A stretch of 64,000 nucleotides of DNA from positions 9,121,129 through 9,185,128 of the forward strand of contig JAEMBT020000007.1 of the NCBI GenBank assembly GCA_018873245.2. Direction: 5' to 3'. Both the position numbers and the translations under genes were made by a program. Shown piece by piece: positions 24,238 to 38,494 of this stretch. The notes under the pieces were generated by a model, which worked only from the letters and a program-made list of their open reading frames with translations, was not told the DNA's origin and did no database searches. Each line of letters starts with the position of its first letter. The first letter of the stretch is position 1. The stretch is from Archegozetes longisetosus. Its lineage: Eukaryota; Arthropoda; Arachnida; Sarcoptiformes; Trhypochthoniidae.

Positions 24238-26763
24238 TTTTGAATTTATGCTTTACTTTTAGCAAATCAAAACTTGCCAACTCGTGAGCCCACACTGCGT
24301 TAAAGAGTGCTCTGAATCTATTCATAACCAAAATACTAATATAGATAGGCCTAGTAAAGCAAATCTAGCTTGTTGCATTTTCCACCAATTGTCAGGCCAT
24401 AGAGGCCTTGCGAGGCATTGACTGAGATTTTATTTATTTAATGTGAAACGTCTGCTTCTCAATTGCATAGGTTCCACAGTGTCAAAGAATAGTGTTGACA
24501 GGACTATGTGAGGCCACTTGTCTCGCTGTCATACTGGCACACAAAAACCTTAAGAATATGTGCCTCGTCAGAGTAATACTCATCTGTATTCCCCCACTAT
24601 TGATATATATATATTGGCATATTGTATACACAGTAGTGATAATGAAAAGAAATAGTGAGAAGCTTATGCTTATCCAGTATCTAATACGGTAGCAATAGTT
24701 GGCAATATTAAAGAAACATATGAAAAATAAAGAATAGGCTCTCTATTCACTAAACGGCTATCGGTGACCTCAAGGTCCTGAGCCCAGCCTCTGGAACGCC
24801 TATGCTCTTTTTTGCATCTATGTAGGGATGGCAAACAAAGTCGCCAAACAATTGCTAGTCCTCAACATGATCCCTAACTGTACTCCATAAGTCCGTCCCT
24901 CTGCAAATTTTAAAAAGCTTTAAATTATTCTTTTAAACAGCAGTTAAAACTTCCAAATGGCACACACTCTACACAACACTGACATCGTTTATCCAACTCT
25001 GATGCATAGTCAGCAAAAGCTTACTCTTTCCAAAGCCTGTTCTTTCCAAAGCTTTCTTAGCATCGCTTTGATTCTCTATTTTTTTCTTTATTCACTATAT
25101 CGTTAAGAAGCAGAAGCAGAACTGACAATACTTTAACTTCAAGGGTGGGCTAAACTGAGCTAAAAGAAGAGTAAAGATATAAAAGTTTAAGATGTGTCAG
25201 TTTATACGCGGTGGTCCTAAGCGTAACTCTAAAGTATTTTGCATAGTTTTATATTATAAAGCTTTTTGGGACAAAACACTTTCTAAAAGCTGGATTTTGC
25301 TAAACTTGCAGTTTAATCATTGTTCTCAATAAAACTTCATATATTCTAAATAAGGTCAATACTATTGTCCGCAACCTGTATTATATTTATTACCATTTGA
25401 ACACATGTGAACACAGATAACTGGTCTCGATTTGCTTTTATATAACAACTCCTACTAAATATATAATTTTGTGAAAAACTCAGCTTTCTAGATTTAGTTC
25501 AACAGATAGTCGGCTCAGGCAGAATCTGTGTTCATACGGCTTTGAAGCAAATTCTACAGCGCTCGAAAAAAATATTTTCACAAAAAATAGTCTAAGCGTT
25601 TTTCAGACTAAAAAATCATTGAATGAATTTTTTTATCCCAGTACTAAGTGCTAATAATTTAATTGGTCTGATATATTGAATGGTAATTTATTTTGGCACT
25701 CTAATTGTTTGAATAATAAAATGATAACAATAGTGGAATATTTAGAGTGCAACTGATTGGTGATATTTTATATACGTCCTCATATACACTTGCTGTTTGA
25801 ATAATTAATTTTACAATAAAAAGGCTTATTATTGGATGATAAGTGGACTTTTATGAGAGGTTGATGAATCAATCAACTTGTGGAATTGATAGCGGAAAGC
25901 AAGTTATTAGATGTTGTAAAATGTAGGTAGATTTCAAATGTATTAAGTATTTAAACTAGTGATTGTTAGTTATCTGAAAGAAAGTTCACAGTTCAATAAT
26001 GATCTATTATTCACATTGTTATTTCAAGAAATAGGATTTCAAACTATCGCTTAAGTTTGTATAAGATTTGGCAAATATTTCTGTGATTATATCTAATTGT
26101 TGTTGGCTATAAATATATTCTCCGTAATGATGTGTTCTATGGAATTATACGGAAAACATATTGAAGTATTGTTAGAAAGAAGTGATTGTTTGATACAGTC
26201 AGTATAGAGCCTATTACTGCTGTTTTTAGTTGTTGACAGGATTTAGCTGAGGATTTTTCAGGCAACTTTAAAAGGATTTTCACTGCAGAAAATGGAATGA
26301 GAGCCAGAGAAAATCTCCTTCAAATATGCAGTCAAAGCTATCCACTCTTTTCCGGCATATCACTATATTTCTCACTATATTTCCTTCAATATTGCTCTCA
26401 CTTGCTCTTTTACACATTATCAAAGACGAAAAACAAGGCACTTCTAAGCAGCTCATTCCCTATTCTTTCCCAATTCTTCACTTGTACTACAATACACAAT
26501 GTATGTGCATAGATGCCAGAGAATCAGAGAGAATGGCAGAGGCAATGGGAGAGAACGGGAGAGAATGGCAGAGAGGGGAGAGAGAGCTTGGCAAGGCAAG
26601 AACATCTAAAAACGCGATTTTCACACAAAAATAAGCTTTGGCAGCAGATTTAGGCATTTAAGAATAATGCACATACAATAGAGAGAGAAAATGCGATATG
26701 ATAGTGAAAAAAGTGGCTGTGAATACGCATGATTGGCTCCCCTATGCACTATACCATACAACT

Positions 26764-26822
26764 TATATATAATATATATGTGTATTTATGTATTATATAT
26801 ATGTATATACGTATATATACCG
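26764..26822. repeat. (TA)n-rich tract
   Basis: TATATA blocks with TATGTA and TACGTA variants, able to form cruciform structure. Confidence 0.9.
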
Positions 26823-27121
26823 TGCCTTATATTCAGGGTTGTAGCGTATTGAGTCAATAAGATATTCAATGTATACATAGCCCTCGTTGAGCATCTCGTT
26901 TTCCATGCCTATAGACATCAAAAATGGTCTACTTCGCCAATTTCGTACGAAAGCATGTCGTAATGAGAGGGTCTCCTGATTGCAAAACCATGTTAGACCA
27001 AACACTACGGAAGAACTGCTTCTACTAACCCGATGTTAAATAATCTTGCTCCACTTCTATTCTATGTTTATATATTTGACTAACTTAAAGCCCAATGATT
27101 GGCAATGAATTGGTCGTAAAG

Positions 27122-27207
27122 CTGAAAGGTTTGGATGACATAAGAGTAATGTTTTACTGTTCTCTGAAAGGTTTGGATGACATAACAGTAATGTTTTACT
27201 GTTCTCT
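27122..27207. repeat. 42-bp tandem duplication
   Basis: Two units beginning CTGAAAGGTTTGGATGACAT, with one G/C difference. Recent. Confidence 0.95.
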
Positions 27208-27486
27208 AACATAATAATATTGGTATTACACGCACAACGCTTTTGTTTTATTGAAAATGCGCCCCTTTTTCTACTGAATAAACTGAATAATAAGTATATA
27301 TTCCATCAAAATAAATGCACATCAAATTCAGTGGTATGTGTGGCAAAGTATTACTTTGCAAGAAGTTATTACAGATCAATAGGTGGTAGTAATTCTCTGG
27401 CATAACATTAGTGCAGTTTATCGTATACTTTGTAATAATGTCTGCTATAAGTCGAGCAATTGCTGAGAGCATACGTTACAACGTAT

Positions 27487-27543
27487 TCATCAATAGCATC
27501 ATCATCACCATCATCGCCATCATCATCATGACTATCATCATCG
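27487..27543. repeat. (ATC)n trinucleotide repeat
   Basis: Imperfect ATC/ACC/GCC units over about 57 bp. No coding frame is associated. Confidence 0.93.
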
Positions 27544-27660
27544 CTGCTGAGGTGGAGAGAGAATGAGAGCAAAACTTTTATTTATACAGAAGAGCGGCAT
27601 CACATCCGAACCTAATTGTAAAGTCTAAGCAGTTTCTGAACAGAATGGCGAATAAAAGTG

Positions 27661-27680
27661 AGTGAGTGAGCGAGAGAGCG

Positions 27681-27734
<54 letters not shown>

Positions 27735-27742
27735 TGAGAGAG
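27661..27742. repeat. (GA)n/(GAGC)n microsatellite
   Basis: It opens with GAGT and GAGC variants, continues as pure GA for about 45 bp, and ends with GAGC and GAGT variants. The variant borders with a pure core are the usual picture of ongoing slippage. Confidence 0.97.
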
Positions 27743-30607
27743 AATTTCTCAGAGATAACATTACTTATGTAAAAGACAAACACTACTGGCGTTGAATGTG
27801 ATATGTTAATTAACCCTCTATTGCGTTGGAGTCTTTTTCAACTGAAGATGACGTTCTCCTAAATCCCTTTAGAGCTATCCATCACAATGAGAGAAAGAGA
27901 AAAGATGCAAATTGAGAAACTGATGTTTCAGGGGTAGAAATAACACCGATTTTGCTCTTGTATTTCATGTGAAAGATGAAACTTTCTCAATCTCATAAAA
28001 TGCATCATCAGTTTTGGTGACAATGACATAGGAAAAGATAACACGATTACAGGCAGTAATGTTGATAATATATGGAATTTATGCATCTGCACGCTATTTA
28101 ATACAATTGTGCGATCTATGCGACAATCAAACTATACAATATAGCTATTTCCATGCCATAATCAAACTCTACGATATTGTTATACCGCCTTCTAAATTAC
28201 ACTTCTATATACATCATATTATATCTATTATTACCAAATTAACATATACTTCTTTAAACTCTTCTTTCTTTTTGCCATAATGCTTATTTATATACTTTTT
28301 ATTACTATTTCAGCTAGATCAGTAGTTTTGTTTCTATGCTAAATTCTACTCATTTTTATTGCATTTATTAACAGCTCATACTATTGATGTCATTTTTTTT
28401 GTTTTGTTCACTCTCAGAACTGATGAAAAAACGCAACAAATTTGTAAAAGAACTTCAAATAATTTCTTATATCTGTCTTTATATTTTAGATATAAATTTA
28501 GATGATCAAATGAACAAGTTTTACGAGTCTCTAAATAGCTAATATGGTTAAGCCCTAATCAAAACATAATTAGTTGAAAGTTACCATCCATTAAACATTT
28601 AACTTGGAGTAAAATATGATTCATTGAATTTATGTTCAGATTTAAACTGATTTGAAAATTGACTTATTTGCGGATTTTATTCGTGAAAACGACCCAAAAT
28701 ATTTACTAATCTTAAAGTAAGAAATAATCAATAAACGACATAAAAATGATGCCATAAAAAGTTTTACAACATTCATAAGATTAAAACGACACGAAGTAAA
28801 CAGAGTTTTGAATTAGCTTCAGAGCACATATACTGAAAATGAGGTTTAAGTGCATAAAAATCGGAGTGAAAAGTGTGAAGTAGAAAAATAAGTGGTATAA
28901 TATTATCAACAATTTGATAGGTTTAATAGCGACTGCTTAATTTGGTCGCAAATTGCATTTCTTCTTCTTTTCAAATCTATGTTCTTCTGTCAGTTGAGAA
29001 AATAAGTATAGCAAAAGAGTATTAGTAAATAGACCGAGTTGAGCCAAAGTGATACATTTTTATGGCATACTTCAGTCAATAATATCAAGAGAAATATCGA
29101 GTGGAATGGCTTTTATTGAGCTGATGCTCGGAGTAATCACAATAATTAAGTTCATAAGAGTCAATAGCAGGAGGAACAGTGGCTAGAAATATGAAACATG
29201 ATCGGGAAATGGCAAGTACTGCATATGGCTAGATCTCTATGGATGTCAATGTGTATCATCTCAATGTGTGTGGATGTGGTGGTAACTTTGCCTCAAACGC
29301 TAACCTCCAAAGTTAAGCCTCAGCCCTGTTTCATAGCAATGATTTTCTCCCTGAAAATATTAGTCATATCTAGATAGCAGGATTACTTTGCCAGCCTTCA
29401 GGATTATTCATTTGGGCATTCGCTTATGGATCAATGACTGAATCAATGGTAGAGATGAAGAAGATGATGGTTCGATCACGTGAAGCTTGTGCAACCGGCC
29501 AACAGATGCGAATACCCTTCAGCGGCACAACTGTTCCAATAGATTACACGAGAGTTGATGCACTGCTGCAAAATAATTGCTCAATAGCTCAATACAAATG
29601 ATATTTTGCTTTCGAGACAGACCTGTCATATAATTGGTGGGTAAAAAACAGCAAAACATAGCATAACACACAAACATAGCGGCACATAATTTCAACAAAT
29701 CTAACCAAACACACCCACACATCACACGGACTCGATGTGGACTTTTCGTCGCCACTAAAACACTAGAAAATTTTAAAGAAGAACAACTAGAAGGACAAGA
29801 TTAAGCGTAGCGGAAATGGTTAATGCTTTGAATAAGTGATGGTTTCATATAATCAACTGTTTGGGCCTTTTCGCAATCATGACTCTAAGCAGTGAATTAT
29901 ATATAAAGTGTTTGACCGCCAACACTACACTTCTTGACTTCTGCCACTAACTTATTTACTTTCTTCTAAACCATTGTTTGTGTCAAATTTAGCACTTTGT
30001 TGTTCCACCAAAATTTCGACTATATTCTTACTGAACACATGCCACTTTTCAATCATGATCAATTCATCGAATTGACCTTGCTTCTTTGTCAATATATGCG
30101 ACTTGCATTTTTATTTATTTGTTTGCTTTGAGGGTTTGATTTGTAAATTTTACACATTTCAAAATAAGTTGAGCATAATTTTAATTTAGACAAATTAGTT
30201 TTCAATTTAAGAATTTTAAATTTTAAAATAACACAAACCACAATAAATTACAAGTTATTTAAGCATAACAGACTAGTAAGACTGGGGCGTAGCTGTGAAA
30301 CTAATGTGCTCATTTGCATCAACTTAACTGATTTTGATTGATATTTGCTGAAAAAAAATTTATTAAGACTTAAAGGAATTTCTCGAAGAAAAATAAGCTT
30401 AGAATCAAAGAAAATGACACTTTAATGGATCACACCCGCAACAAGTATTGATAACCGAAACAGGTTTCAAATGCAAATCAATTGGAGAAATTGAAAAATA
30501 TAAACAAGAATGATATTTTGTTTGAGAAAATTGCTCTAAATGAAAACTGACTTCCGATTGAAAGTCTATCAAGTGAATAAAAAATATTTTAAACAACAAT
30601 ATTATAA

Positions 30608-30690
30608 CCTATAAGATGGATAAGACTTATAAGATGTGTATGGCTTATAAAATGGGTACGATTTATAAAACAGATATAACTTATAACTGA
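30608..30690. repeat. 18-bp minisatellite, 4.6 copies
   Basis: Units of the form CTTATAARATGGRTANGA at exact 18-bp spacing, several substitutions between copies. Confidence 0.88.
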
Positions 30691-31902
30691 AATACATGAG
30701 TAGAGATTTATTTATGAATGAGAATGAATGTAACAAAAAATGGTTAAATGATATACTTTACATAATAAAAAGAAATGACTGCAAATGAAATTGATGTGAT
30801 TTACACAATTTATACTATCAGTATAGTGCAATGCGCTCAGTTTGAATCTGCAATGCTAAAAATAACTCAAAAGTGATAAAACCATATCAAACTCAGCTCA
30901 ATTATGGAGGTTTGAGCAGTAGATACCAAGTGTTCAAGTATCATAAGCCCCGACCGATGGTTTGTGGGTCTGCTATCATTTTGATGTGTCAATGAGAATG
31001 AGAAGCGAGAGTTAGTCATATGACACATAGGAGTTGGCGTTTAATTAAATCTGTAAAGCGGCTGTCGTTCACCGACACGTGGACAAAGTGGGAATATTGC
31101 ATATATGCCATGTTAGGCAAACAATTATTAAATACAGTCTGCTCTAGCTAGTTGTACGCTTTTGTAGAGACTAATATTTTTTTCTTCTCTAGTCTCCAAC
31201 TCACACTTCAATTTTGACTCCTTTGATCGCATTTTGATTGTTTGAGAAAAATTGTCTGCTTTTATTGAAAATTTATGTAATCATATGAATTATGAAATTA
31301 TCTACGATCCAAAGAGTTCACTGTAGATAAAAGAAAAAAGGATGAAATTTATGACGTGTCGACATAAAAGATTTTTGTATTGCATGTAATGACCAGTCAA
31401 TTCCCGATATGGAGAACAGCAATACTTATTTCAATTGAAGTATTTAAGTTAGTTTGTTATTTTCTCACTGAAAATGTTGCTGAGGATAAAAATCTTATGA
31501 ATAGGATATAAGAGTTAAGACATGGGAAAAGAGATAAGCCATAAATGGTTTGTACATTGATATGAATTGAGAGCATAAAAGCGAGAGTATATATCTGTTA
31601 AATTTATACACTATAACAGATATGAGTGATAAATATTATGCATTATATATTGTGCTATACTTTAATACTTATAAAACAGAATAAAATGGGACACAAACTG
31701 AACAATTTTACGCCTCAGATATTATTATGATTGATAACAACCAACTAAGTTCTAAGTAAGCAAAAAGAGTCACCACTTATGTTAACCGTTAGCTTTGGTT
31801 ATGTCAAACCCGCACTAAACTTTACTTTCAACCACTTCTTTAGTAATATATATGAAATTTTGCCATACTAAAACCTTAGTTCCAATCAAGAGTGATGGAG
31901 GG

Positions 31903-32030
31903 GAATAAGTAGTCAGAGAGCTATGAGAATAAGTAGTCGGAGAGGTATAGCAGAGATACGAGAGACAATGGGAGAGGTATGAGAGAGCTATGAGAGAGGT
32001 GTGAGAGAGCTATGAGAGAGCTATGAGAAT
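31903..32030. repeat. Purine-rich minisatellite of GAGAGCTATGA units
   Basis: Eleven- to twelve-base units with insertions such as AATAAGTAGTC. Irregular, so an older, rearranged array. Confidence 0.8.
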
Positions 32031-32334
32031 AGGGGGATATTGAAACTCTAATAAAGTGAAGAGAAAATGCCAAAATGCAATCATAGACAAGCGCCTCTAA
32101 AAATAATAAAAATCCTCTTTACCAAAAGCTTAGCTCATGCTCATGTATATAACACAAACTTAGTAGTAGTACCACTCAATTCCGTCTACCTTCATATGCA
32201 TACTCAATGCAAACGAGTACTACTACTGAATTTTCTCTATCTTCATATGCATACTGAGTGCAAGCAAGTGATCTCTAGGCTCTCATGCTAAACAGTATTG
32301 TAATATATACAGCAGCAGAAACAGAGCAGAAAGA

Positions 32335-32460
32335 CAGAATAACTGAAATCTAACAGTTATTCTGTTATAGTTTATACAGTTATACTGTTATTCTGGTATT
32401 CTCTTATTCTGTTATACTTTTATTCTGTTATTCTGCTATTCTGTTATACTTTTATGCTGC
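32335..32460. repeat. TTATTCTG-type minisatellite
   Basis: Repeated TTATTCTGTTATAC-like units with variable length over about 125 bp. Confidence 0.85.
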
Positions 32461-34081
32461 ATCATCGCTTACATACTATTCCCTCGATAACGAGCCAAAT
32501 GTGAATATTAAAAAGAGCACTAAATGAAAAGATGTGACAGATTATGTCAAAGATCATTTTAATAAATCTGACAACAGGATTACAAGTGCTTCTCATTTTG
32601 AGACAACTCCACAACTAAAATTCCTACAAAATGATATCATAGCTCAGAAAGATCAATGTTTTATATGAATGATAAGCACTTGTTTTCTAGGCATAAATGT
32701 GGTTATCAGGCTTTACTCACTAAAACCATTACCACTTACGAGAAATTCAAATTAACTTTTTTAAACTTAAGATCATATTAGTTTTTGTTCAAATCAATTC
32801 AAAATGATTACAATAAACCTAATGTTAGTCGTATTACTCCAAACTAATAACTAATAAAATTAAAAATCAACCATTACTTACTTTTGTTTAATTTATTTGA
32901 TTGACACCGAGAAGTATCTGTTGAGTTAGACCGAAATTACAGGTTGCAAACTAATAATTATGACTTCAATTTTAATTATGTTAGTCAGCGTTAGTTTAAC
33001 TAATGATAATAATAATAGTTGTAATTGTCGTTACATTTGTCTAAATAAGTGTATCTGAACGCTTTTTTGTAAAACATCTCTTTCATTAACTATTTTTTGC
33101 ATATAATACTCATTTCTTCATTCTTCAATCATTTTTATCGATTTGAACTGAAGATCATTAAACTGTAATAAAAACTCGATTTAGTTCTATAACACACAAA
33201 CTTAGCTTTAGGTAAGATTTTTTTGAAAAATATAACTTATTGAGAAGTGCAAATTTTTTTGTGCTCAACATTATTTTGTATTTATTGTACATTAAAAATG
33301 AATCATACACTGGATTTAATACACTGCGTGTTAGATTTGTTCATTAGACCGAAAACTCCTGTTTCACTTGCCCAAACTAGAAATAGACTCGATCATCTAA
33401 TACTTAGTTCATTGTTTTTATCTTATCTACAAATTTCACTTCAATAGCATCAAATAGCAACCTTATAATTGATTGAGTTGATATAACCAATAAATTATCG
33501 AATCGTATTAGAAATACTTCGGCAAGAAAGGTTGAAAAACACTTGAAAGTTGATCTTGGATCGATTCTCACTCGAGGTTTTCGAGTCGGATCACTCAATG
33601 CGACCTGCGGACCTGCCTAACCTAGCTGACAACTCAAATAACCTGATGTACATGTAACCATTTAATAGTTGCCTTATTTGAGTAATTAACAAAAGTGAAA
33701 AATATTCCAAACGTCAGATAGTTATAAACGTGTAAACAGATTAAGCAAAGTAAGCACTTTATCGAAACTAAAATTTGTAATAATGGTTTGACATGGAATG
33801 AATTTATAGTTGATCTCTAAAAAGTGGTAGTAAACTCTTTACGCACTATATTCAAACGATTTTCTGATGAAAATATTAGTGTTTCATTTGGCAGATCAAT
33901 AAATTACTTGAGCGAAACATGAATGAAAAAGTAGAAATTCTAGTTATTTTTGCAATTTGATGCTAGATTTGAGCAATCTAAATGTTTCGAGTTGGACTGG
34001 ACGCAAATGCAACATATATTCCAATTTGTGAGATTTCATACATAATAATAGATGAGAGAAAAAAGTTTTTGATGTAGTTCT

Positions 34082-34133
34082 AAATGGTTGGTCTGCATAT
34101 AACTAAAAAATGGTTAGTCTGCATATAACTAAG
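34082..34133. repeat. 26-bp tandem duplication
   Basis: AAATGGTTRGTCTGCATATA occurs twice at a 26-bp interval, one difference. Confidence 0.92.
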
Positions 34134-35076
34134 CTCACTACGACAGCCCCGAGCCTGATATAATGCCTGAAGCAGTGGACCGTAATTACACCCTCGCATC
34201 AAATTGTTGCAGAAGCAATATTAAAGTGTGTGCATAAGAAATAAGAAAATAAGTTTTAGAAAAAAAAGCGATAGTTCATGACCGAAAAGTTTAAAGTGAA
34301 GGCGCGGTCAAAAGAATATAAAAAGTGGAAAAAGAATCAAAGTCTGCAATCGATAGTTGTTAGAGAGGAAAACATTAAGTTACATGGAAGGGCTCGGCCA
34401 GAGATGGTGATTTCCACCCCCGCACCCCTTCTTCTGTTGGCTTGTGGTTGAGTGTAAGTTTTGGAAAGTACAACTGGAGACCATGTAATTTAGGTTGAGA
34501 GCTGGCGCACACTAGTTAATGGTTTATATGTGATTTTCTAGCTTAAGGTAATTTTAGAGTCGTCTTCATTCGCATCCCTACCCTGTAATACGAATGTGAT
34601 TAAATGTAACTCAAAAGCAAACAATAGTTGATATTATTTTGAAGCAAGTCTAGTAGGAATAGATATTATTTTGCATGAGAAGATAGACTAGATTTAAAGA
34701 ATAAACTACTTTTTATATTCTTCTGGAGCCTATGCTTCTGTTTACTGTTAACTACAAAGGCGGCTATTGCTGTATTCCATCCACTCTTGTCTTACCTCGA
34801 AATAGAGAAAAAGTTTGAGCAAATGTTCGACTATATGATAAGTTATACCTAGTTTTTTGTAAAGCAAACAGAAAGCTATTCTTTGTATTAGTATAACTTA
34901 TATGAAGCTAAAGCACAAACTAATAGCAGATTGTCAGTTGTCAGACCAATCAAATCTATGTGAAGCAAATGTCCGAATAATATTATAGGCCCGAAGGCTG
35001 TAATAAAGTGTTTGCTCAACTCAAAGCCTCCAAAATGACTCAAAAAACTACTTTGCCTCTGAGCGCAAAAACTCAA

Positions 35077-35166
35077 GTGTCGACTATACCAATCGTGTCG
35101 ACTATACCAATCGTGTCGACCATAGCAATAGTGTCAACCACAGCAATACTGCCAACTATTTCAATA
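35077..35166. repeat. 18-bp minisatellite, 5 copies, open in one frame
   Basis: GTGTCGACTATACCAATC is repeated exactly twice, then three times with growing divergence. In the + frame from the ATG at 35035 it reads (VSTIPI)n inside a 93-codon frame that I do not recognise. The unit length, a multiple of three, keeps the frame open by itself, so the frame is weak evidence for a gene. Confidence 0.93.
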
Positions 35167-35308
35167 TATACTAAGAAAAATTTCATCAGCATCAAAGGTC
35201 AACTTATATTTGCCGAGATGATACCAGCGATATATTACCAGACATTATGTATGACAGGGCTAGTGCAACAAAATTCTATCTGTAATAGAAGTGAGATTAG
35301 AGGTGAGA

Positions 35309-35324
35309 CTCTATAGCACTGACA
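35309..35324. repeat. Exact copy of one arm end of the palindrome at 17754
   Basis: The string CTCTATAGCACTGAC recurs about 17.5 kb away, and the bases before it (TTAGAGGTGAGA) loosely follow the same palindrome arm. No left arm is recognisable here. This suggests a dispersed repeat family with a broken second copy. Confidence 0.4.
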
Positions 35325-36651
35325 CGGCGACATATGTATGAGTGAAAAATATATTTCATTGTATCTTTCTACATCTGGCTTCTTATATATTTCGACTAAA
35401 TGCTCATTCTCTCCTATCTTTACTGACAATATGACCACTCTTTGCCGATTATTACGGCACTGATTGCCATCGATGGTAAAATTGTCATTTGAACAAAATT
35501 ATTTATTAGATAAATAAATTGTTAAACTAGTGTAATTCAATTGCAGAAATGTCTTCCTAATTAAACAAACCTCCTTAAGAAATATAATTACAGCACTTAA
35601 AAACTTAGATAAAAGATAACTCTGACCATTAAACCAAAATCAAGTTTTGTCAAATTGAGACTCAACTGGAGGTGAATATTTCTCAAGTGGAGCTCCTGTG
35701 AAATTCTTGATTGCAGGTTTGATTTTATGATTACATTTTAGTTTTCTTTTGGTCATTTCATTTATGGGAAGGTTATTATGAATACTAGTTTTACTTTTTG
35801 TAGTCAATTCTAAAGTGCGCTACCATTACATAGTTGTAACATGAAGTCAAGTCGTTTGCATTATATCTATTTCAAGACTTTATGTAATGGATGTTGGAAT
35901 CCGGATTCAAAATCTTGCTTCAAAGCCAAGTCTACTTTTCTAATGATCCTCAAGAATATATACGCCCTTCAATAATATGAAAAATCTAATATTAGAGTCG
36001 CTCTAATATGTACATCAATTTTACAAACATTGTTACTTCCCAAAGACTTATGTTTTATACCCACGCTTTACTCAAAAATTCTTTTATCCCACTTTTTTAC
36101 TCGTGTCTATGTCCCACAGTCACTAATTCTCACCGCAATCAAAATATTTGTCTAATTCGCAAAATTAGCTACTCTAAAGTTTTATTTTCGATTTAAATAT
36201 TTGACGACTTGACTAAGAAATAGAGCTCATGTTATTGAGAAACCTTATAAATAAGCCGAGACAAAGTTACTTTTGGTATAGGACTCAAGCATAACTAATT
36301 CATTTTACGGTAGAAAACAAGCAAATATAAAGTCACTCATTTAATCAGTAATGGCCTAACTTTTAGTTTGATTATTTTCTGGTGTAAAATGTCCAAAATA
36401 CACAAAAGATAACTTTGTTTCAACTCTATTCGTGAGTTTGAATACACTGATAATAAAACAAACTTTAGTTTTTTAAATGAGAAAAAAACTTGATGTATAA
36501 TATATAATTTTATTTTCACTTTAAACATATTGACATTTTATTGAATTTAGAAAAATACAGAGCACTGCACTTCTCATGGAGTCTACATTCTTGCAGCTCA
36601 TTATCTTTCTTCTTGCGTTTCAAGTTTAGTCCATTTTGTCGAGAAGAAGGA

Positions 36652-36653
<2 letters not shown>

Positions 36654-36707
<54 letters not shown>
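36654..36707. repeat. (GA)n microsatellite
   Basis: About 26 uninterrupted GA units, preceded by GGAGGAA. Confidence 0.98.
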
Positions 36708-36710
<3 letters not shown>

Positions 36711-37286
36711 GCAATGCATAAAAAAAATCGCATTTATGCTGAATTTGATGGCATGAAAGTATTATATTATGTATACAATGTATAGCATGAGCAGGAGAAC
36801 ACAACCTATTGGTCTAACAAGAGCTATCAATTGGTTTGGCTCACATTTGAACATTTCTCTTTTTTCAACTGACTTTACAATGTGTGCATTGTGTCAATTT
36901 GATGCTATAGATATCAAGTTTCTTATGATTATACTTGAGAGGAGTTAGTGGAATGGGTTCGAGTTGCAAAGAAGTAATGATCGAAGTAATTGTATTTGAC
37001 GCAGCAAACAATCGCTTCAATGATATCATTTTTGAAATACTCTACAGAATATGCATTGCATTAGTTGAGAGAACATTGAACAAAATCGTAAAATTTTAAA
37101 TTAGATGGATTTAGATCAGAAACAGTTGAACGGCTGATTTGAAAATGTCCACTAAATTTTAACGACACTATTCCTCTATATATACACCACATAAGATTAC
37201 AATTTGAAAATTACGTACGAGTGAACTGAGTAATCCTTTAGCGAGATTTCAGTTTAAAACTTATTATGTTGAACATAGAGAATGAC

Positions 37287-37347
37287 AAAGCCATTGATTA
37301 TTATAGTAGAAGAGCTGAAAGCCATTGATTATTATAGTAGTAGAGCT
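37287..37347. repeat. 31-bp tandem duplication
   Basis: Two units AAAGCCATTGATTATTATAG followed by TAGWAGAGCT, one difference. Confidence 0.95.
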
Positions 37348-38110
37348 CATATAGAAGTATATAAGTAGAAAATGTAGAAGTCCACTTATTCCAGTCCAAT
37401 CCTCCAAGCTTTCCATTTACACACGTGTGTGTATTTACTACAGTTTAACATTTATTCCTATGTGTGCCAAAATTCTTTATGTTTTCATTCATTCAGATGG
37501 ACTTTCATTCTAACTATAATTGAAATAGCTTTTGCTCGCTGCACAGGTGATCTGTGATGGGTTAGGTTTGGCATTCAAATCAGTCAAAATACTTTAAATA
37601 TGAGTGTCGTATAAATACAATGAAAGAGTAACCATGAAAGTCACTATAAGCTTACTCTCATTTATCTCTTTTACTTTGTAATATGTTATAAAGGTTTAGA
37701 CATTTGTCAACCAACTTAGTGGCTGACCACCATCAGCGTCAGTCAGACCTTTCCACTAGTCTTCAATGTGCGTGTGATTTGGCAAATACCACAATAAGGC
37801 ATTTAGTGAAGGAAAGGGATGGGCATTAGGGCCAGAGTATAACAACATTGTCGAGTAGTTGCAGGTCTACACTGATCTGCTTTTATAATGATCTATGGTA
37901 TAACACGATTAAAATGTTCCATCAATGTTGTCAAATCTAATTGAGCTCTTGTTAAACATACCTCTATTTCCTCATTTAGAGTTAGGTTAGGCAATAAATA
38001 TTTCTTTTAATGCAGAGGTAGGCCATAAGAGATGGGTTAAAGATGGGTTAGAGTAGCCTAAACTAGAATACAATAGGGCCTACTCTGTCTTTATTACTAG
38101 AGTTCATTTG

Positions 38111-38152
38111 TCAGGACTGATCGGTAAGGACTGATCGGTTAGGACTGATCAG
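38111..38152. repeat. 14-bp minisatellite, 3 copies
   Basis: Three units ending AGGACTGATCRG. Each contains TGATC. Confidence 0.93.
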
Positions 38153-38494
38153 CGCTCGTCGGCTAACTTTCCTCATCACTTAAAGCTGACTATATTGGTG
38201 CTGATCCATTAGGTCGTACACCCTTTAATTAGCTTATTTCCTGCTGTGTTTATAAGGAAAGCAGATGTCCGATCTTTCCATCACTAGTACTCCTAAGCAC
38301 TCTTTTTGATCAGTTTGACCGAAAAGCAAGCAATTCTCTTAAATGGTATTTCACTGAACAGAAACAAGTAATTCTTAACTTTTCTATTGTAAACAGTGTG
38401 AAATCTTAGTGCCTTCAATGAATAAAAAGACACTCCTCGACCATAACTGGTGGTCTAAGCTGTAAAATAATTTGTCGTAAATATAAGAAATAGT

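Larger units (their letters stand above)
10685..27121. other. Gene-free stretch
   Basis: No gene can be supported. 13.9 to 15.5 kb is somewhat richer in G+C and purines and holds the exon-like piece at 13956 and several tandem arrays. The rest is AT-rich with the MITE at 17213, the palindrome at 17754 and the minisatellites listed. Confidence 0.65.
27208..36653. other. Gene-free stretch
   Basis: AT-rich, dominated by minisatellites between 30.6 and 35.2 kb. A small CpG-containing patch at about 33540-33620 (TCGATTCTCACTCGAGGTTT and following) stands out but shows no recognisable element. No supported gene. Confidence 0.65.

Noticed and set aside
29519-29755. Cys-rich frame on the - strand after an acceptor-like TTTTAG
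   Set aside because: No ATG, unlikely composition for a conserved exon, no partner exon.
31133-31326. Possible further MITE between a TACAGTCTGCTCT and a TTCACTGTA end
   Set aside because: Only CAGT and CTCT match between the two ends; the alignment does not extend.
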